The notes: generated by a model from the letters alone, not told the origin. 15,961 nucleotides of DNA from an uncultured Mycoplasmatota bacterium (GCA_900553835.1 USFF01000020.1:1-15961); one strand, 5' to 3'; counted from the first letter of the stretch, positions 6,000-14,566 are shown. A program made the numbers and translations.

Positions 6000-8339
6000 A
6001 TGTTAGAATTAAAAAATATAAAAAAGAATTATAAAACAGGTGAATTTATCCAACATGCTTTGAAGGGTATAAGTTTAACTTTTGATAGAAATGAATTTGT
6101 GTGTATTTTAGGAGCATCTGGAAGTGGAAAGACAACTTTACTAAATATAATTGGAGGACTTGATAGATATGATTCAGGTGATTTAATTATTAATAATATG
6201 AGTACTAAAAAGTTTAATGATGTTTTATGGGATGCATATAGAAATAATTGTATTGGCTTTATATTCCAAAGTTATAATTTAATAAATCATTTATCTGTAC
6301 TAGAAAATGTTGAAATGAGTTTAACTTTAAGTGGGTCAAGTGATAAAAAAGAGAAAGCACTGAATGCACTTGAAAAAGTTGGTTTAAAAGACCATGCTTA
6401 TAAAAAGCCTAATCAACTTAGTGGTGGTCAAATGCAAAGAGTTGCAATTGCGAGAGCAATAGTAAATGATCCTGAAGTTATTTTAGCTGATGAACCAACA
6501 GGAGCTTTGGATACCGCAACTAGTAAGCAAATAATGGAACTTATAAAGGAAATATCTAAAGAAAAATTGGTTATAATGGTAACACATAATCCATCATTAG
6601 CAGAAGAATATGCAACAAGGATAATTGAAATAAGTGATGGAGAAGTAATAAATGACAGTTTGCCCAAACAAAAAAATAAAGAAAAAACTGAAATGGAAAT
6701 AAGAAAAACTAAGATGAATTTTATAACAGCTTTGAAATTAAGTTTTAATAATATCAAAACTAAGAAAGGAAGAACTTTTTTAACCGCATTTGCTTCTAGT
6801 ATTGGAATTATAGGTATTTCAATAATATTGAGTTTATCGAATGGTTTTGATAAGCAAGTGGATATATATCAAAAAAATACATTAAGTAATTTTCCTATTA
6901 CAATAAGTAAAAATATGGTAACAATGGATGAAAAACAAATGGAAGATATAATGGGTAATATGATGCCTGGAAAAGGAGATTATCCTACACAAAAAGTTAT
7001 TTATCCATTTGATATAAAATCTTTAAACATGATGCATGATAATAAGATTACTAAAGAGTTTATAGAATATATAGAAAAATTAGATGGTAAGTTATTAAGT
7101 GGAATTAGTTTTACTAGAATAACCAATATGAACTTATTAATAAAAAATAATGATGTAGTAAGTAATGTGACTACAAGTGATTTAAATATGGGTACTATTC
7201 CTAAGGAATTAGAAAAAGAAAATTTTGTAAAAGAAGCTTTTGATTTACTAGGTGGTTCTTATCCAAAGGAAATAACTGATCTTTTATTAGTAGTAGATTC
7301 TAAAAACAGAGTAGATACTAAAATATTAAAAGCACTAGGACTTACTAATAAAGATAAAATATCATTTGAAGAAGTAATTGGTAAAGAAATTAAATTAATA
7401 TTTAATAATGAATACTATTCTAAGTATTTAAATATGTATTTACCAAATACAGATTTTGAAAAGACTTACAATAATAAGAATAATTTAACTTTAAAAATAG
7501 TTGGAATTGTAAGAGCAAAAGAAGATAATTACCTAGGACAAATTGCAACAAGTATGAATAGTATTGGTAATATGACTGATACAAGTAGTATGATGAGTAC
7601 AAATAATATTGGCTCAGTATTATATAAAAATGACTTAGTAGAAAAAGTTATTGAAATAAATAAAGAAAGTGATATTGTTAATTCTCAAAAAATGTTAGAT
7701 TATAGTATATTTACTGGAGAGAAATTAGATGAAGAACAGAAAAATAATACATTAGTTTATTTAGGTAGTAAAGATGAACCATTTATGATTAATATTTATC
7801 CTAAAGACTTTGAAAGTAAGGATAAAATTATAGAATATTTAGATGAATATAATAAAGATAAAAACGAAAGTGATAAAATAGTTTATAACGATTTAGCAAG
7901 TACATTCATAAGTTTTGGTTCTAAAATTATGGATGCAATTACTATTGTTCTTATTGCTTTCAGTGCTGTTTCTCTTGTTGTTAGTTCTATTATGATTGGA
8001 ATTATTACTTATATTAGTGTTCTAGAAAGAACAAAAGAGATAGGAGTATTAAGAAGTTTAGGCGCTAGAAAAAAAGATGTGAGTCGTGTATTTAATGCAG
8101 AGACATTTATTGTCGGTATATTAAGCGGATTTATAGGTGTTTTAATAGCAAGATTACTTGTATTTCCGATAAATATAATTTTAAAAGATTTAACTGGATT
8201 AAATAATGTAGCAGTGTTAGATCCTGTGCATGCTTTATTGTTAATTGTAATTAGCACAATACTAACTTTAATAGGTGGTTCTATACCTGCAAAAATGGCA
8301 AGTAAGAAAGATCCTGTTGAAGCACTAAGAACAGAATAG
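6000..8339 (+). CDS. ABC transporter, fused ATPase and FtsX/MacB-type permease
   Basis: A 779-residue single-chain half-transporter. The ATPase domain (1-215) is of the LolD/MacB type: Walker A GASGSGKTT (38-46), Q90 in IFQSYN, signature LSGGQMQRVAIARA (140-153), Walker B VILADEPTGALD (160-171, E165) and switch H196. A charged linker leads to the permease. TM1 lies at about 259-281, then a large extracellular domain (about 290-640), then TM helices at about 647-675, 700-722 and 743-761. The FtsX-type cytoplasmic loop ERTKEIGVLRSLGARKKDV lies between TM2 and TM3. Such proteins work as dimers and use ATP to drive movements of the external domain, for peptide or lipoprotein export or mechanotransmission. 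The substrate cannot be told from sequence. GGAGG precedes ATG 6000 by 4-5 bases. The next gene starts 11 bases downstream, so the two form an operon. Confidence 0.9.
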   Translation: MLELKNIKKNYKTGEFIQHALKGISLTFDRNEFVCILGASGSGKTTLLNIIGGLDRYDSGDLIINNMSTKKFNDVLWDAYRNNCIGFIFQSYNLINHLSVLENVEMSLTLSGSSDKKEKALNALEKVGLKDHAYKKPNQLSGGQMQRVAIARAIVNDPEVILADEPTGALDTATSKQIMELIKEISKEKLVIMVTHNPSLAEEYATRIIEISDGEVINDSLPKQKNKEKTEMEIRKTKMNFITALKLSFNNIKTKKGRTFLTAFASSIGIIGISIILSLSNGFDKQVDIYQKNTLSNFPITISKNMVTMDEKQMEDIMGNMMPGKGDYPTQKVIYPFDIKSLNMMHDNKITKEFIEYIEKLDGKLLSGISFTRITNMNLLIKNNDVVSNVTTSDLNMGTIPKELEKENFVKEAFDLLGGSYPKEITDLLLVVDSKNRVDTKILKALGLTNKDKISFEEVIGKEIKLIFNNEYYSKYLNMYLPNTDFEKTYNNKNNLTLKIVGIVRAKEDNYLGQIATSMNSIGNMTDTSSMMSTNNIGSVLYKNDLVEKVIEINKESDIVNSQKMLDYSIFTGEKLDEEQKNNTLVYLGSKDEPFMINIYPKDFESKDKIIEYLDEYNKDKNESDKIVYNDLASTFISFGSKIMDAITIVLIAFSAVSLVVSSIMIGIITYISVLERTKEIGVLRSLGARKKDVSRVFNAETFIVGILSGFIGVLIARLLVFPINIILKDLTGLNNVAVLDPVHALLLIVISTILTLIGGSIPAKMASKKDPVEALRTE

Positions 8340-8350
8340 GAGGAATATTT

Positions 8351-9022
8351 ATGCATAAAATATTTATATATATATCTTTATTTTTGATATACTCTTTTAT
8401 TGGGTGGTTGACAGAAGTTAGTGCATTCCTTATTAGTGATAAGAAATTTGTTAACCGAGGTTTTATGGTTGGACCTGTAGTACCTATTTATGGAACTGGA
8501 GGAATATTAATAACTTTATTTCTAACAAGATATTATAATGAACCAGTAACTTTGTTTTGTATGGCAGTAATTGTGTGTTCAATTCTAGAATATTTTACTA
8601 GTTACTTAATGGAAAAACTATTTAAAACAAGATGGTGGGACTATTCAAATAAAAAATTTAATATAAATGGAAGAATATGTCTTAGTAACCTAGTGCTTTT
8701 TGGAATAATGGGATTAGTGATGATTTACTTAGTAAATCCTTTCCTTATTAATATATTAAATAAAATAGATATAGGAGTACTAAAAGTAGTAGTTAGTATA
8801 TTACTAATAATATTCTTAACAGATTTATTCTTATCACTAAGTATAATAAGTAAAATTAAAAATGTTGGTAAAACAGTACTTAAAGATAGTACAGAAGAAA
8901 TAAGCGCTAAAGTAAAAGAAGTATTATTATCTAAAGGTAAATTAACTAGAAGATTTGCAAAAGCATTTCCTAACTTTAGAGTTAATGTTAATAGTTATTT
9001 AAAGAGTAAGAAAAATGGTTAA
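8351..9022 (+). CDS. PF06541-type multi-TM protein (putative ABC transporter subunit)
   Basis: A 223-residue membrane protein with about five hydrophobic helices (roughly 4-24, 37-59, 66-86, 109-130, 140-160) and a basic C-terminal tail. The first-half features FIGWLTEV, NRGFMVGPVVPIYG and RWWDYSN-KFNINGRICL are the hallmarks I recall for PF06541 ('putative ABC-transporter type IV'), whose biochemical role is unknown. Its ribosome binding site (AGGAGG) overlaps the TAG stop codon of the upstream ABC gene, so translation is probably coupled and the two products may act together. A terminator follows at its 3' end. The C-terminal RRFAKAFPNFR block is also familiar from this family. Confidence 0.75.
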   Translation: MHKIFIYISLFLIYSFIGWLTEVSAFLISDKKFVNRGFMVGPVVPIYGTGGILITLFLTRYYNEPVTLFCMAVIVCSILEYFTSYLMEKLFKTRWWDYSNKKFNINGRICLSNLVLFGIMGLVMIYLVNPFLINILNKIDIGVLKVVVSILLIIFLTDLFLSLSIISKIKNVGKTVLKDSTEEISAKVKEVLLSKGKLTRRFAKAFPNFRVNVNSYLKSKKNG

Positions 9023-9037
9023 ATTTTAACCTTTTTT
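9011..9037 (+). terminator. Terminator of the ABC transporter operon
   Basis: GGTTAA (9017-9022) and TTAACC (9026-9031) form a tight stem with a 3-base loop. It is extended by A5 against T6 and includes the final Gly and stop codons. Confidence 0.75.
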
Positions 9038-9054
9038 CTTTTGGAAAAAAATAG

Positions 9055-9060
9055 TATAAT
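9055..9060 (+). promoter_or_regulatory. -10 element of the PFOR gene
   Basis: A perfect TATAAT lies 25 bases before the start codon. The -35 position falls in the T tract of the preceding terminator and shows no good match, so only the -10 is supported. Confidence 0.4.
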
Positions 9061-9085
9061 ATTATCATAAGGAAGAGTGATATAA

Positions 9086-12000
9086 GTGATAAATAAAAAA
9101 GTATTAGATGGAAATGAAGCATGTGCACTTGCTTCATATAACTTTACTGAAGTTTCTTCAATATACCCTATAACACCATCAAGTAGGATGGCATCTTTAG
9201 TTGATAAATGGTCAAGTATGGGAAAAAGAAACATATTAGGAGAAAAGGTGAGTGTAGTAGAAATGCAAAGTGAAGCAGGAGCAGCAGGCTTTATGCATGG
9301 TTCACTACAAGGTGGAAGACTTACAACTACATATACAGCAAGTCAAGGTCTTTTACTCATGATACCTTCAATGTATAAAATTGCAGGTGAATGTCTTCCT
9401 GGTGTAATCCATGTTGCAGCTAGAAGTTTATCAACACATGCGTTAAGTATATTTGGAGATCATCAAGACATATATGCAGTTAGACCAACAGGTTTTTGTA
9501 TGCTTTCATCTTCTAGTGTAGAAGATGCATACTATTTATCTTTAATAAGTCATTTATCAAGTTTAAAATCTTCACTACCATTTCTTCATTTCTTCGATGG
9601 ATTTAGAACAAGTCATGAAATAAATACTATAGACATATTAGAAGAAGATGAAATAAAATCTTTAATAGATATTAAGTATATTAATGACTTTAGAAATAAA
9701 GCTTTAAATATAGGAAAATCAATAACAAGAGGTACAAGTGAAACAGAAGATGTATATTTCCAAAATACAGAAGCAAGAAATACATTATACTTAAATGTTC
9801 CAAATACTGTAGAAGAGTACATGAATGAAATAAATAAACTAACGGGTAAAGATTATAAACCATTTAATTACTATGGAAGTAAAAATGCAAAATACGTAAT
9901 AATAGCAATGGGAAGTGTATGTAGTACTATCAAGCTAGTAATAGATGAACTTAACAAAGAAGAAGATATATATGGTTTAATTAATGTACACTTATATAGA
10001 CCTTTTAGCATAGAACACTTTCTAAAAGCGCTTCCAAAAACAGTACAAAGAATTACAGTACTTGATAGAACAAAAGAGGCAGGAACTATATGTGAACCAC
10101 TATATTTAGATATATGTGCAGCTTTAAAAGGCGAGGGTATAGAAATAGTAGGTGGTAGATTTGGATTATCAAGTAAAGATACTATTCCAAGTATGATTTA
10201 CAGTGTATTTGAAAATATGAAAAAACACTCTATGAAAGATCACTTTACGTTAGGAATAATAGATGATGTAACTAATACCAACTTACCTATTAAGGAATTT
10301 AATATAACAAATAATTATAAAGAAATAAAAGTATTTGGTTTTGGTTCAGATGGAATGGTAAGTGCATCTAAGAACATTCTAAAAGTTATGAGTGAAAAAT
10401 ACTATGTACAAGGATATTTTGAATATGACTCTAAAAAAAGTGGAGGAGTAACTATAAGTCACTTAAGACTATCTGAAAACAAAATAGATGCACCGTTTTA
10501 TCTAGAACATCCATCACTAGTAGTGGTTACTAAAGATGAATACCTATCAAAATATGAAATATTAACTGGTATTAAAAAGAATGGAATACTTCTAATAAAT
10601 TCTAATAAAACAGATGAAGAACTAAATAAAATAATGAAAAATAGTGCTAAAGACATAATAAAAAATATGAATATAAGAGTATTAGTATCTAATGCAGAAG
10701 ACCTAAGTGAAAAATATAATTTAAAAGGAAAAATAAATAATATAGTATCTATTTATATGTTAAAAATGTTAGGTATAAATGGAGAAGGTATAGTTAAATT
10801 TAAAGAAAATATAAAAGAAATATATAAAAATAAAGAAGATAAAATAGTAGAAAATAATATAAAAGCTTTAGATGAAGCATTAGACTACTTAAGAGATTTA
10901 GATGTAGATAAATTAGAAAACCTTGAAGAAAATATATATAAAAATAATATTTATAATGAAATGTTATTTAGAAGAGGTAACTTACTAAAAGTATCAGATT
11001 TTCTAGAATATAAAGATGGTACTTTTGAAGGTGGAGTATCTTCTAGTGATAAAAGAAAAATATCTACAAAAGTACCTTCTTGGTGTAAAGAAAACTGTAT
11101 AGAATGTAACTTATGTGCATTTATATGTCCTCATGCAGTTATAAAACCATTTAATATAAAAGATGAAGAATTAGAAAAAAGTCCTATAACAATAGATGAT
11201 ACAATTCCTAGTGAAAACAATAAACATTTCTACTTAGGAATAAACACAGATAACTGTACAGGATGCACTTTATGCACTAAAGTATGTCCAGGTAAGAATG
11301 GAGAAAAAGCTCTTACTATGACAAATATAAAAACTAATACCGATGAAGTCTGTGATTACTTAAAGGAAAACATAAAAAATGAAACTAGCTTACCTAGAAA
11401 TACTGTAAAAGGTTTAGGATTTCTTAAAAATAATTTTGAATTCCCAGGTGCGTGTGCTGGATGTGGAGAAACAGTTTACTTAAAAATACTTACAAGTTTA
11501 TATGGTGATGAAATAGTTATATCAAATGCAACTGGATGCTCTTCTATTTATGGGGCAAGTCTTCCATGTACACCTTACAAAGTACCATGGATAAGTAGTT
11601 TATTTGAAGATAATGCAGAGTTTGGACTAGGACTACATTATTCATATTTAACTGCAAGAGAAAGAATAAAAGAAATAATGGTGTCTACTAAAGATGATGT
11701 TTCTAAAAATGTAAAAGATATCTATAAAAAATGGATAGATAACATGGATGACTATACTATAACAAATGAAGTTAAAAATGAACTAATAAATAGTAATATA
11801 CCAGAAGAATTAAAAGTATTAATAGATTATATTCCTTCTAGAAAAGTATGGATAGTAGGAGGAGATGGCTGGGCATATGATATTGGTTTTGGTGGACTAG
11901 ATCACGTGCTTAGAAGTAATGAAAACATAAAAGTATTAGTTCTTGATACTGAAGTATATTCTAATACTGGAGGTCAAACATCTAAATCAACAAAACTAGG

Positions 12001-12487
12001 TGCAGTAGCGGAGTTTTCTTCAAAAGGAAAACTTAAACCTAAAAAAGACTTATTTAATATTGCTATGAACATACCAAACTGTTATGTAGCATCTATATCA
12101 GCAGGTGCAAGCCCTGCAGGAGCTATAAGAGCATTTAAAGAAGCTAGTGAACATAATGGTCCAAGTGTAATAATCGCATATAGCCCTTGCATTGCGCACG
12201 GAATAATAGGTGGATTATCTAACAGTGTAGAAGAACAAAAACTACTAGTAGAAAGTGGTTATAATATACTAATGAGATATAACCCAGAAAATAAGAAACT
12301 TTATATAGATAGTAAAGAACCAAACTATAGTTTATATGAAACAGTTTTTGCAAAGGAAATGAGATATAAAAACTTAGAAAATATTAATAAAGAGAACTAC
12401 GAATATTTATATAAAGAACACGTTAAACTTGCAGAGGAAAGATATAATTATTACTTAAAAATATCTAAAAAGACTAGTGAAAACTAG
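9086..12487 (+). CDS. nifJ: Pyruvate:ferredoxin (flavodoxin) oxidoreductase
   Basis: The 1133-residue single-chain enzyme decarboxylates pyruvate oxidatively to acetyl-CoA and CO2 and reduces ferredoxin or flavodoxin. This is the central step of fermentative acetyl-CoA formation in anaerobes. The N-terminal TPP-pyrimidine domain begins with the conserved SSIYPITPSSRMA. Two [4Fe-4S] ferredoxin motifs follow in order: C671-C674-C677-C681 (CIECNLCAFICPH) and C724-C727-C730-C734 (CTGCTLCTKVCPG). The TPP-pyrophosphate domain follows. The third cluster is bound by C790 and C793 (GACAGCGE), C818 (NATGCSS) and C1035 (YSPCIAHG). The Mg-TPP motif is GGDGWAYDIGFGG (from about 925), with the paired NTGGQTS about 30 residues later. 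All cluster ligands are present. It is slightly shorter than typical members (about 1170-1230), without an obvious lost domain. It starts at GTG 9086, 8 bases after AGGAAGAG. Confidence 0.95.
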   Translation: MINKKVLDGNEACALASYNFTEVSSIYPITPSSRMASLVDKWSSMGKRNILGEKVSVVEMQSEAGAAGFMHGSLQGGRLTTTYTASQGLLLMIPSMYKIAGECLPGVIHVAARSLSTHALSIFGDHQDIYAVRPTGFCMLSSSSVEDAYYLSLISHLSSLKSSLPFLHFFDGFRTSHEINTIDILEEDEIKSLIDIKYINDFRNKALNIGKSITRGTSETEDVYFQNTEARNTLYLNVPNTVEEYMNEINKLTGKDYKPFNYYGSKNAKYVIIAMGSVCSTIKLVIDELNKEEDIYGLINVHLYRPFSIEHFLKALPKTVQRITVLDRTKEAGTICEPLYLDICAALKGEGIEIVGGRFGLSSKDTIPSMIYSVFENMKKHSMKDHFTLGIIDDVTNTNLPIKEFNITNNYKEIKVFGFGSDGMVSASKNILKVMSEKYYVQGYFEYDSKKSGGVTISHLRLSENKIDAPFYLEHPSLVVVTKDEYLSKYEILTGIKKNGILLINSNKTDEELNKIMKNSAKDIIKNMNIRVLVSNAEDLSEKYNLKGKINNIVSIYMLKMLGINGEGIVKFKENIKEIYKNKEDKIVENNIKALDEALDYLRDLDVDKLENLEENIYKNNIYNEMLFRRGNLLKVSDFLEYKDGTFEGGVSSSDKRKISTKVPSWCKENCIECNLCAFICPHAVIKPFNIKDEELEKSPITIDDTIPSENNKHFYLGINTDNCTGCTLCTKVCPGKNGEKALTMTNIKTNTDEVCDYLKENIKNETSLPRNTVKGLGFLKNNFEFPGACAGCGETVYLKILTSLYGDEIVISNATGCSSIYGASLPCTPYKVPWISSLFEDNAEFGLGLHYSYLTARERIKEIMVSTKDDVSKNVKDIYKKWIDNMDDYTITNEVKNELINSNIPEELKVLIDYIPSRKVWIVGGDGWAYDIGFGGLDHVLRSNENIKVLVLDTEVYSNTGGQTSKSTKLGAVAEFSSKGKLKPKKDLFNIAMNIPNCYVASISAGASPAGAIRAFKEASEHNGPSVIIAYSPCIAHGIIGGLSNSVEEQKLLVESGYNILMRYNPENKKLYIDSKEPNYSLYETVFAKEMRYKNLENINKENYEYLYKEHVKLAEERYNYYLKISKKTSEN

Positions 12488-12494
12488 TTTTTTT
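12473..12494 (+). terminator. Terminator at the PFOR 3' end
   Basis: ACTAGT (12473-12478) and ACTAGT (12483-12488) pair around a GAAA loop, followed by a T7 run. The stem includes the last codons and the TAG stop. Confidence 0.8.
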
Positions 12495-12525
12495 AAATTT
12501 CTAAATCTTACCACTAGTTATTTCA

Positions 12526-12531
12526 TATAAT
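12526..12531 (+). promoter_or_regulatory. -10 element of the CHAP protein gene
   Basis: A perfect TATAAT lies 32 bases before the start codon. No convincing -35 is visible. Confidence 0.35.
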
Positions 12532-12563
12532 ATATGGTAAAATATCTTTGTAGGTGAAAAGGG

Positions 12564-13715
12564 ATGAAAAAGAAAAAATTTACTTTAAGAAAAGTTAAAA
12601 AATACATTATAGATTTCTTTAAAAGTATAGGCTCTATATTTAAAGAGTTCTTAAAAATAATAAAAAATACATTTAAAGAAATAACAACAAATACAAAATT
12701 AGGTTTATCTTTACTAGTAACATTTATAGCAATAGTAGTAGTAACTTTAGGAGTAGTATTTGCTACTTTAAAACCTTCAATTAACTTAAAAGGAGAGGAA
12801 ATAATTACCCTAGAGTTAAATGAAGAATACAAAGAACCAGGTTATACTTCAAGTTATTTTAATAAAGACTTAACTAAAAGTGTAAAAGTAGAAAATAATG
12901 TAGATAATACAAAAATAGGAGAATATTCTATAATTTACACAGTTAAAACTAAAAAATGTTTAAAAGATAACTCAGTAAAAAGAATAGTAAAAGTTGTTGA
13001 TAAAATAAGTCCAGAGATAACTCTTGAAGGGAAAGAAAATATAACTATTTATTTAAATAATGAATACAAAGAACTTGGATATAAAGCAGTAGATAACTAT
13101 GATGGAGATATAACAGAAAATGTTATAATAACTAATAATGTTGATAAAACTAAAATAGGCGAATATAAAATTATATACAAAGTAAGTGACTCATCTAATA
13201 ATGTAAGTGAAGTAGAAAGAACAATAAAAGTAATAACTAGACCAGTAAGTAATGTAATATCTACAACTACAGTTCCTACAGTAACAGGAACTAAAGGTAG
13301 TCCAGCTATGGTAGAATTAGCAGCTAAGCAAATAGGTAACCGTGGTGGAGAACCTTACTGGAGATGGTATGGATATAACTATAGGGTAGAATGGTGTGCA
13401 GCTTTCATATCATGGCTTGCAAATGAACTTGGATATTTAAATACTTTAATACCTAAAACAGCATCAGTTCCAACAATGGTAAGATGGTTTAGAGCTAACG
13501 GGCAATTACAAAAGAAAACATATGAACCAAAACCAGGAGAAATAATATTCTTTGACTGGAATGTTGATGGACATCCTGATCATGTAGGGTTAGTAGAAAA
13601 AGTAGAAAACGGAAGAATATATACTATTGAGGGTAATTCAAAAGATGAATGCAGAAGAAGAGATTACCCAATTACTAGTAAATATGTACATAGTTATGGA
13701 ACTCCTTTATATTAG
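12564..13715 (+). CDS. Membrane-anchored Ig-like-repeat CHAP cell-wall hydrolase
   Basis: A 383-residue type II membrane protein. The N-terminus (1-45) is strongly basic and cytoplasmic. One helix at about 46-69 (LVTFIAIVVVTLGVVFAT) anchors it, and the remainder is outside the cell. Two tandem bacterial Ig-like domains of the DUF5011 type follow at about 72-147 and 148-225. Both carry the 'L.lnEYkEpGY...DNT KIGEYxIIYxV' pattern, so they are internal repeats. A Ser/Thr-rich linker leads to a C-terminal CHAP domain (about 246-383) with catalytic C278 (EWCAAF), H340 (PDHVGLV) and the polar residue region EGN (356-358). CHAP enzymes cleave peptide cross-links or the amide bond in peptidoglycan, so a role in wall remodelling or cell separation is likely. 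TAGGTG lies 7 bases before ATG 12564. Confidence 0.85.
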   Translation: MKKKKFTLRKVKKYIIDFFKSIGSIFKEFLKIIKNTFKEITTNTKLGLSLLVTFIAIVVVTLGVVFATLKPSINLKGEEIITLELNEEYKEPGYTSSYFNKDLTKSVKVENNVDNTKIGEYSIIYTVKTKKCLKDNSVKRIVKVVDKISPEITLEGKENITIYLNNEYKELGYKAVDNYDGDITENVIITNNVDKTKIGEYKIIYKVSDSSNNVSEVERTIKVITRPVSNVISTTTVPTVTGTKGSPAMVELAAKQIGNRGGEPYWRWYGYNYRVEWCAAFISWLANELGYLNTLIPKTASVPTMVRWFRANGQLQKKTYEPKPGEIIFFDWNVDGHPDHVGLVEKVENGRIYTIEGNSKDECRRRDYPITSKYVHSYGTPLY

Positions 13716-13725
13716 GAGTTTTTTT
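13700..13725 (+). terminator. Terminator at the CHAP gene 3' end
   Basis: AACTCC (13700-13705) and GGAGTT (13715-13720) pair around a 9-base loop that carries the last codons, followed by a T7 run at 13719-13725. Confidence 0.8.
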
Positions 13726-13729
13726 AACC

Positions 13730-13833
13730 AAAAAAAAGGATTGCCCCCCTGAAGAGCAATCCGGAAAAAAGAATAAAAAGGGGTTGGCTAGTGTGATACT
13801 AGCACCAATTCGCCTTAAGTGAATTGGTAAGTC
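13730..13833 (-). ncRNA. Structured ~104-nt non-coding RNA, family not recognised
   Basis: Read on the minus strand, this free-standing transcript has a clear promoter and an intrinsic terminator. Hairpin 1 is ACCAATTC (13828-13821) with GAATTGGT (13811-13804), 8 perfect bp. Hairpin 2 follows with no spacer: GCTAGT (13803-13798) with ACTAGC (13792-13787), 6 bp, loop ATCAC. A pyrimidine-rich single strand contains CCCCT (13783-13779). Hairpin 3 is GGATTGC (13762-13756) with GCAATCC (13744-13738), ending in U8 (13737-13730). The loop of hairpin 3 holds AGGGGG (13750-13745), able to pair with the upstream CCCCU as a pseudoknot. No reading frame longer than a few codons exists. It faces the CHAP gene tail to tail, so it is not a leader of a downstream gene. 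It does not match SRP RNA, 6S, tmRNA or a riboswitch that I can recall. Confidence 0.65.
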
Positions 13834-13836
13834 TAT

Positions 13837-13865
13837 ATATTAAACTAATCTGGCAAAAAAGTCAA
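13837..13865 (-). promoter_or_regulatory. Promoter of the structured non-coding RNA
   Basis: Minus strand: TTGACT (13865-13860), a 17-base spacer and TAATAT (13842-13837). Predicted start near 13830-13833, just before the first hairpin. Confidence 0.65.
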
Positions 13866-13982
13866 GACAAAATTACAAATTTCTTTAAAAAAAATTAATT
13901 TAATGGCTACCATTAATAGTATGTAAATTAAAACATATAAAATAATTTTATTTTCTTAGTTTCTTTTCAATTGAATAAAGAT

Positions 13983-14059
13983 ATTCCTTTGAAAAAACCT
14001 TATATACCCAATTATTCCTTCGAAAAAATCTCTACATTGAGTAATATTCCTTTGAAAAA
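13983..14059. repeat. Three direct repeats spaced 31-32 bp
   Basis: ATTCCTTTGAAAAA-type units start at 13983, 14014 (one T-to-C change) and 14046, with unrelated sequence between them. Each core contains TTC-N4-GAA, a short inverted repeat. The spacing of three helical turns would place bound proteins on one face of the DNA. The copies do not keep one reading frame, so they are not coding repeats. The stretch 13866-13982 before them holds nothing I can name. Confidence 0.5.
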
Positions 14060-14070
14060 TATCGATTTAA

Positions 14071-14466
14071 AAAATCAAAGATTGTTTTAAAGTTTATATG
14101 AATGATACTGGGCTTTTAGTTGCAATGTTAGATGAAGAAACTAACGATGAAATAATGAGTGGTAATTTAGGAATATACAAGGGAGCAATATATGAAAATA
14201 TAATTGCAGAAGTATTTACTAAGCTTGGTAAAAAATTATATTATTTTGAAAAGAATTCAACTTTGGAAATTAATTTCTTTATTAGATATAATAATCAAGT
14301 AACTGCAGTGGAAGTTAAATCTGCTGATAATACTAAATCTAAAAGTTTAAATTCTGTTATGGAGAATTATGGAGTAAAGTCTGGATTAAAATTATTTAGT
14401 AAAAATTTAGGCTCTAATAAAGAAAATGTAACAAGTTTACCAATTTATATGAGTATGTTTTTATAA
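14071..14466 (+). pseudogene. 5'-truncated DUF4143 ATPase remnant (C-terminal part)
   Basis: The frame encodes CFKVYMNDTGLL (from 14083), then GIYKGAIYENIIAEVF, KKLYYFEKNSTLEINFF and VTAVEVKSADNTKSKSL. These are the hallmarks of the C-terminal DUF4143 domain, a nuclease-like fold, of the common 'AAA plus DUF4143' ATPases (normally about 400 residues or more). The AAA module with its Walker motifs is absent, and an in-frame TAA at 14068-14070 closes the frame upstream. An ATG at 14098 begins inside the conserved YMNDTGLL motif and has no ribosome binding site, so it is unlikely to be a true start. The 3' end is intact and has a terminator. This is a decayed gene. Deletion is the simplest cause, and the repeats just upstream may mark the break. 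Confidence 0.8.
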
Positions 14467-14489
14467 TTAAAAGAGTGTTTAAATACAAT

Positions 14490-14553
14490 AAGAATGTATT
14501 AAAAGGTGTATAGTTACATACATATAAATATTTCCTAAATACATTCTTTTTTT
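14490..14553 (+). terminator. Terminator after the DUF4143 remnant
   Basis: AAGAATGTATT (14490-14500) pairs perfectly with AATACATTCTT (14538-14548), followed by Ts to 14553. The 37-base loop can fold a small inner stem. An upstream AATACA could alternatively pair with TGTATT (14495-14500), so two exclusive folds exist. Confidence 0.65.
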
Positions 14554-14566
14554 ATTATACTTATTA

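Noticed and set aside
8009..8356. A 115-codon minus-strand frame opposite the ABC permease C-terminus
   Set aside because: It is a shadow of the conserved FtsX-type helices, has no ribosome binding site and resembles no protein I know.
12518..12832. A 104-codon minus-strand frame across the CHAP gene start
   Set aside because: It is antisense to the anchor helix and first Ig-like domain and covers that gene's own ribosome binding site and -10. Its composition is what antisense of Lys/Ile-rich coding would give.
13730..13833. The structured RNA as a riboswitch or T-box leader
   Set aside because: It ends in a terminator that faces the 3' end of the convergent CHAP gene, so no gene follows on its strand, and no T-box or known aptamer core is apparent.
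13983..14059. The three 31-32-bp-spaced units as a degenerate CRISPR array
   Set aside because: The shared core is only about 14 bp, shorter than CRISPR repeats. Only three copies exist and no cas genes are nearby.
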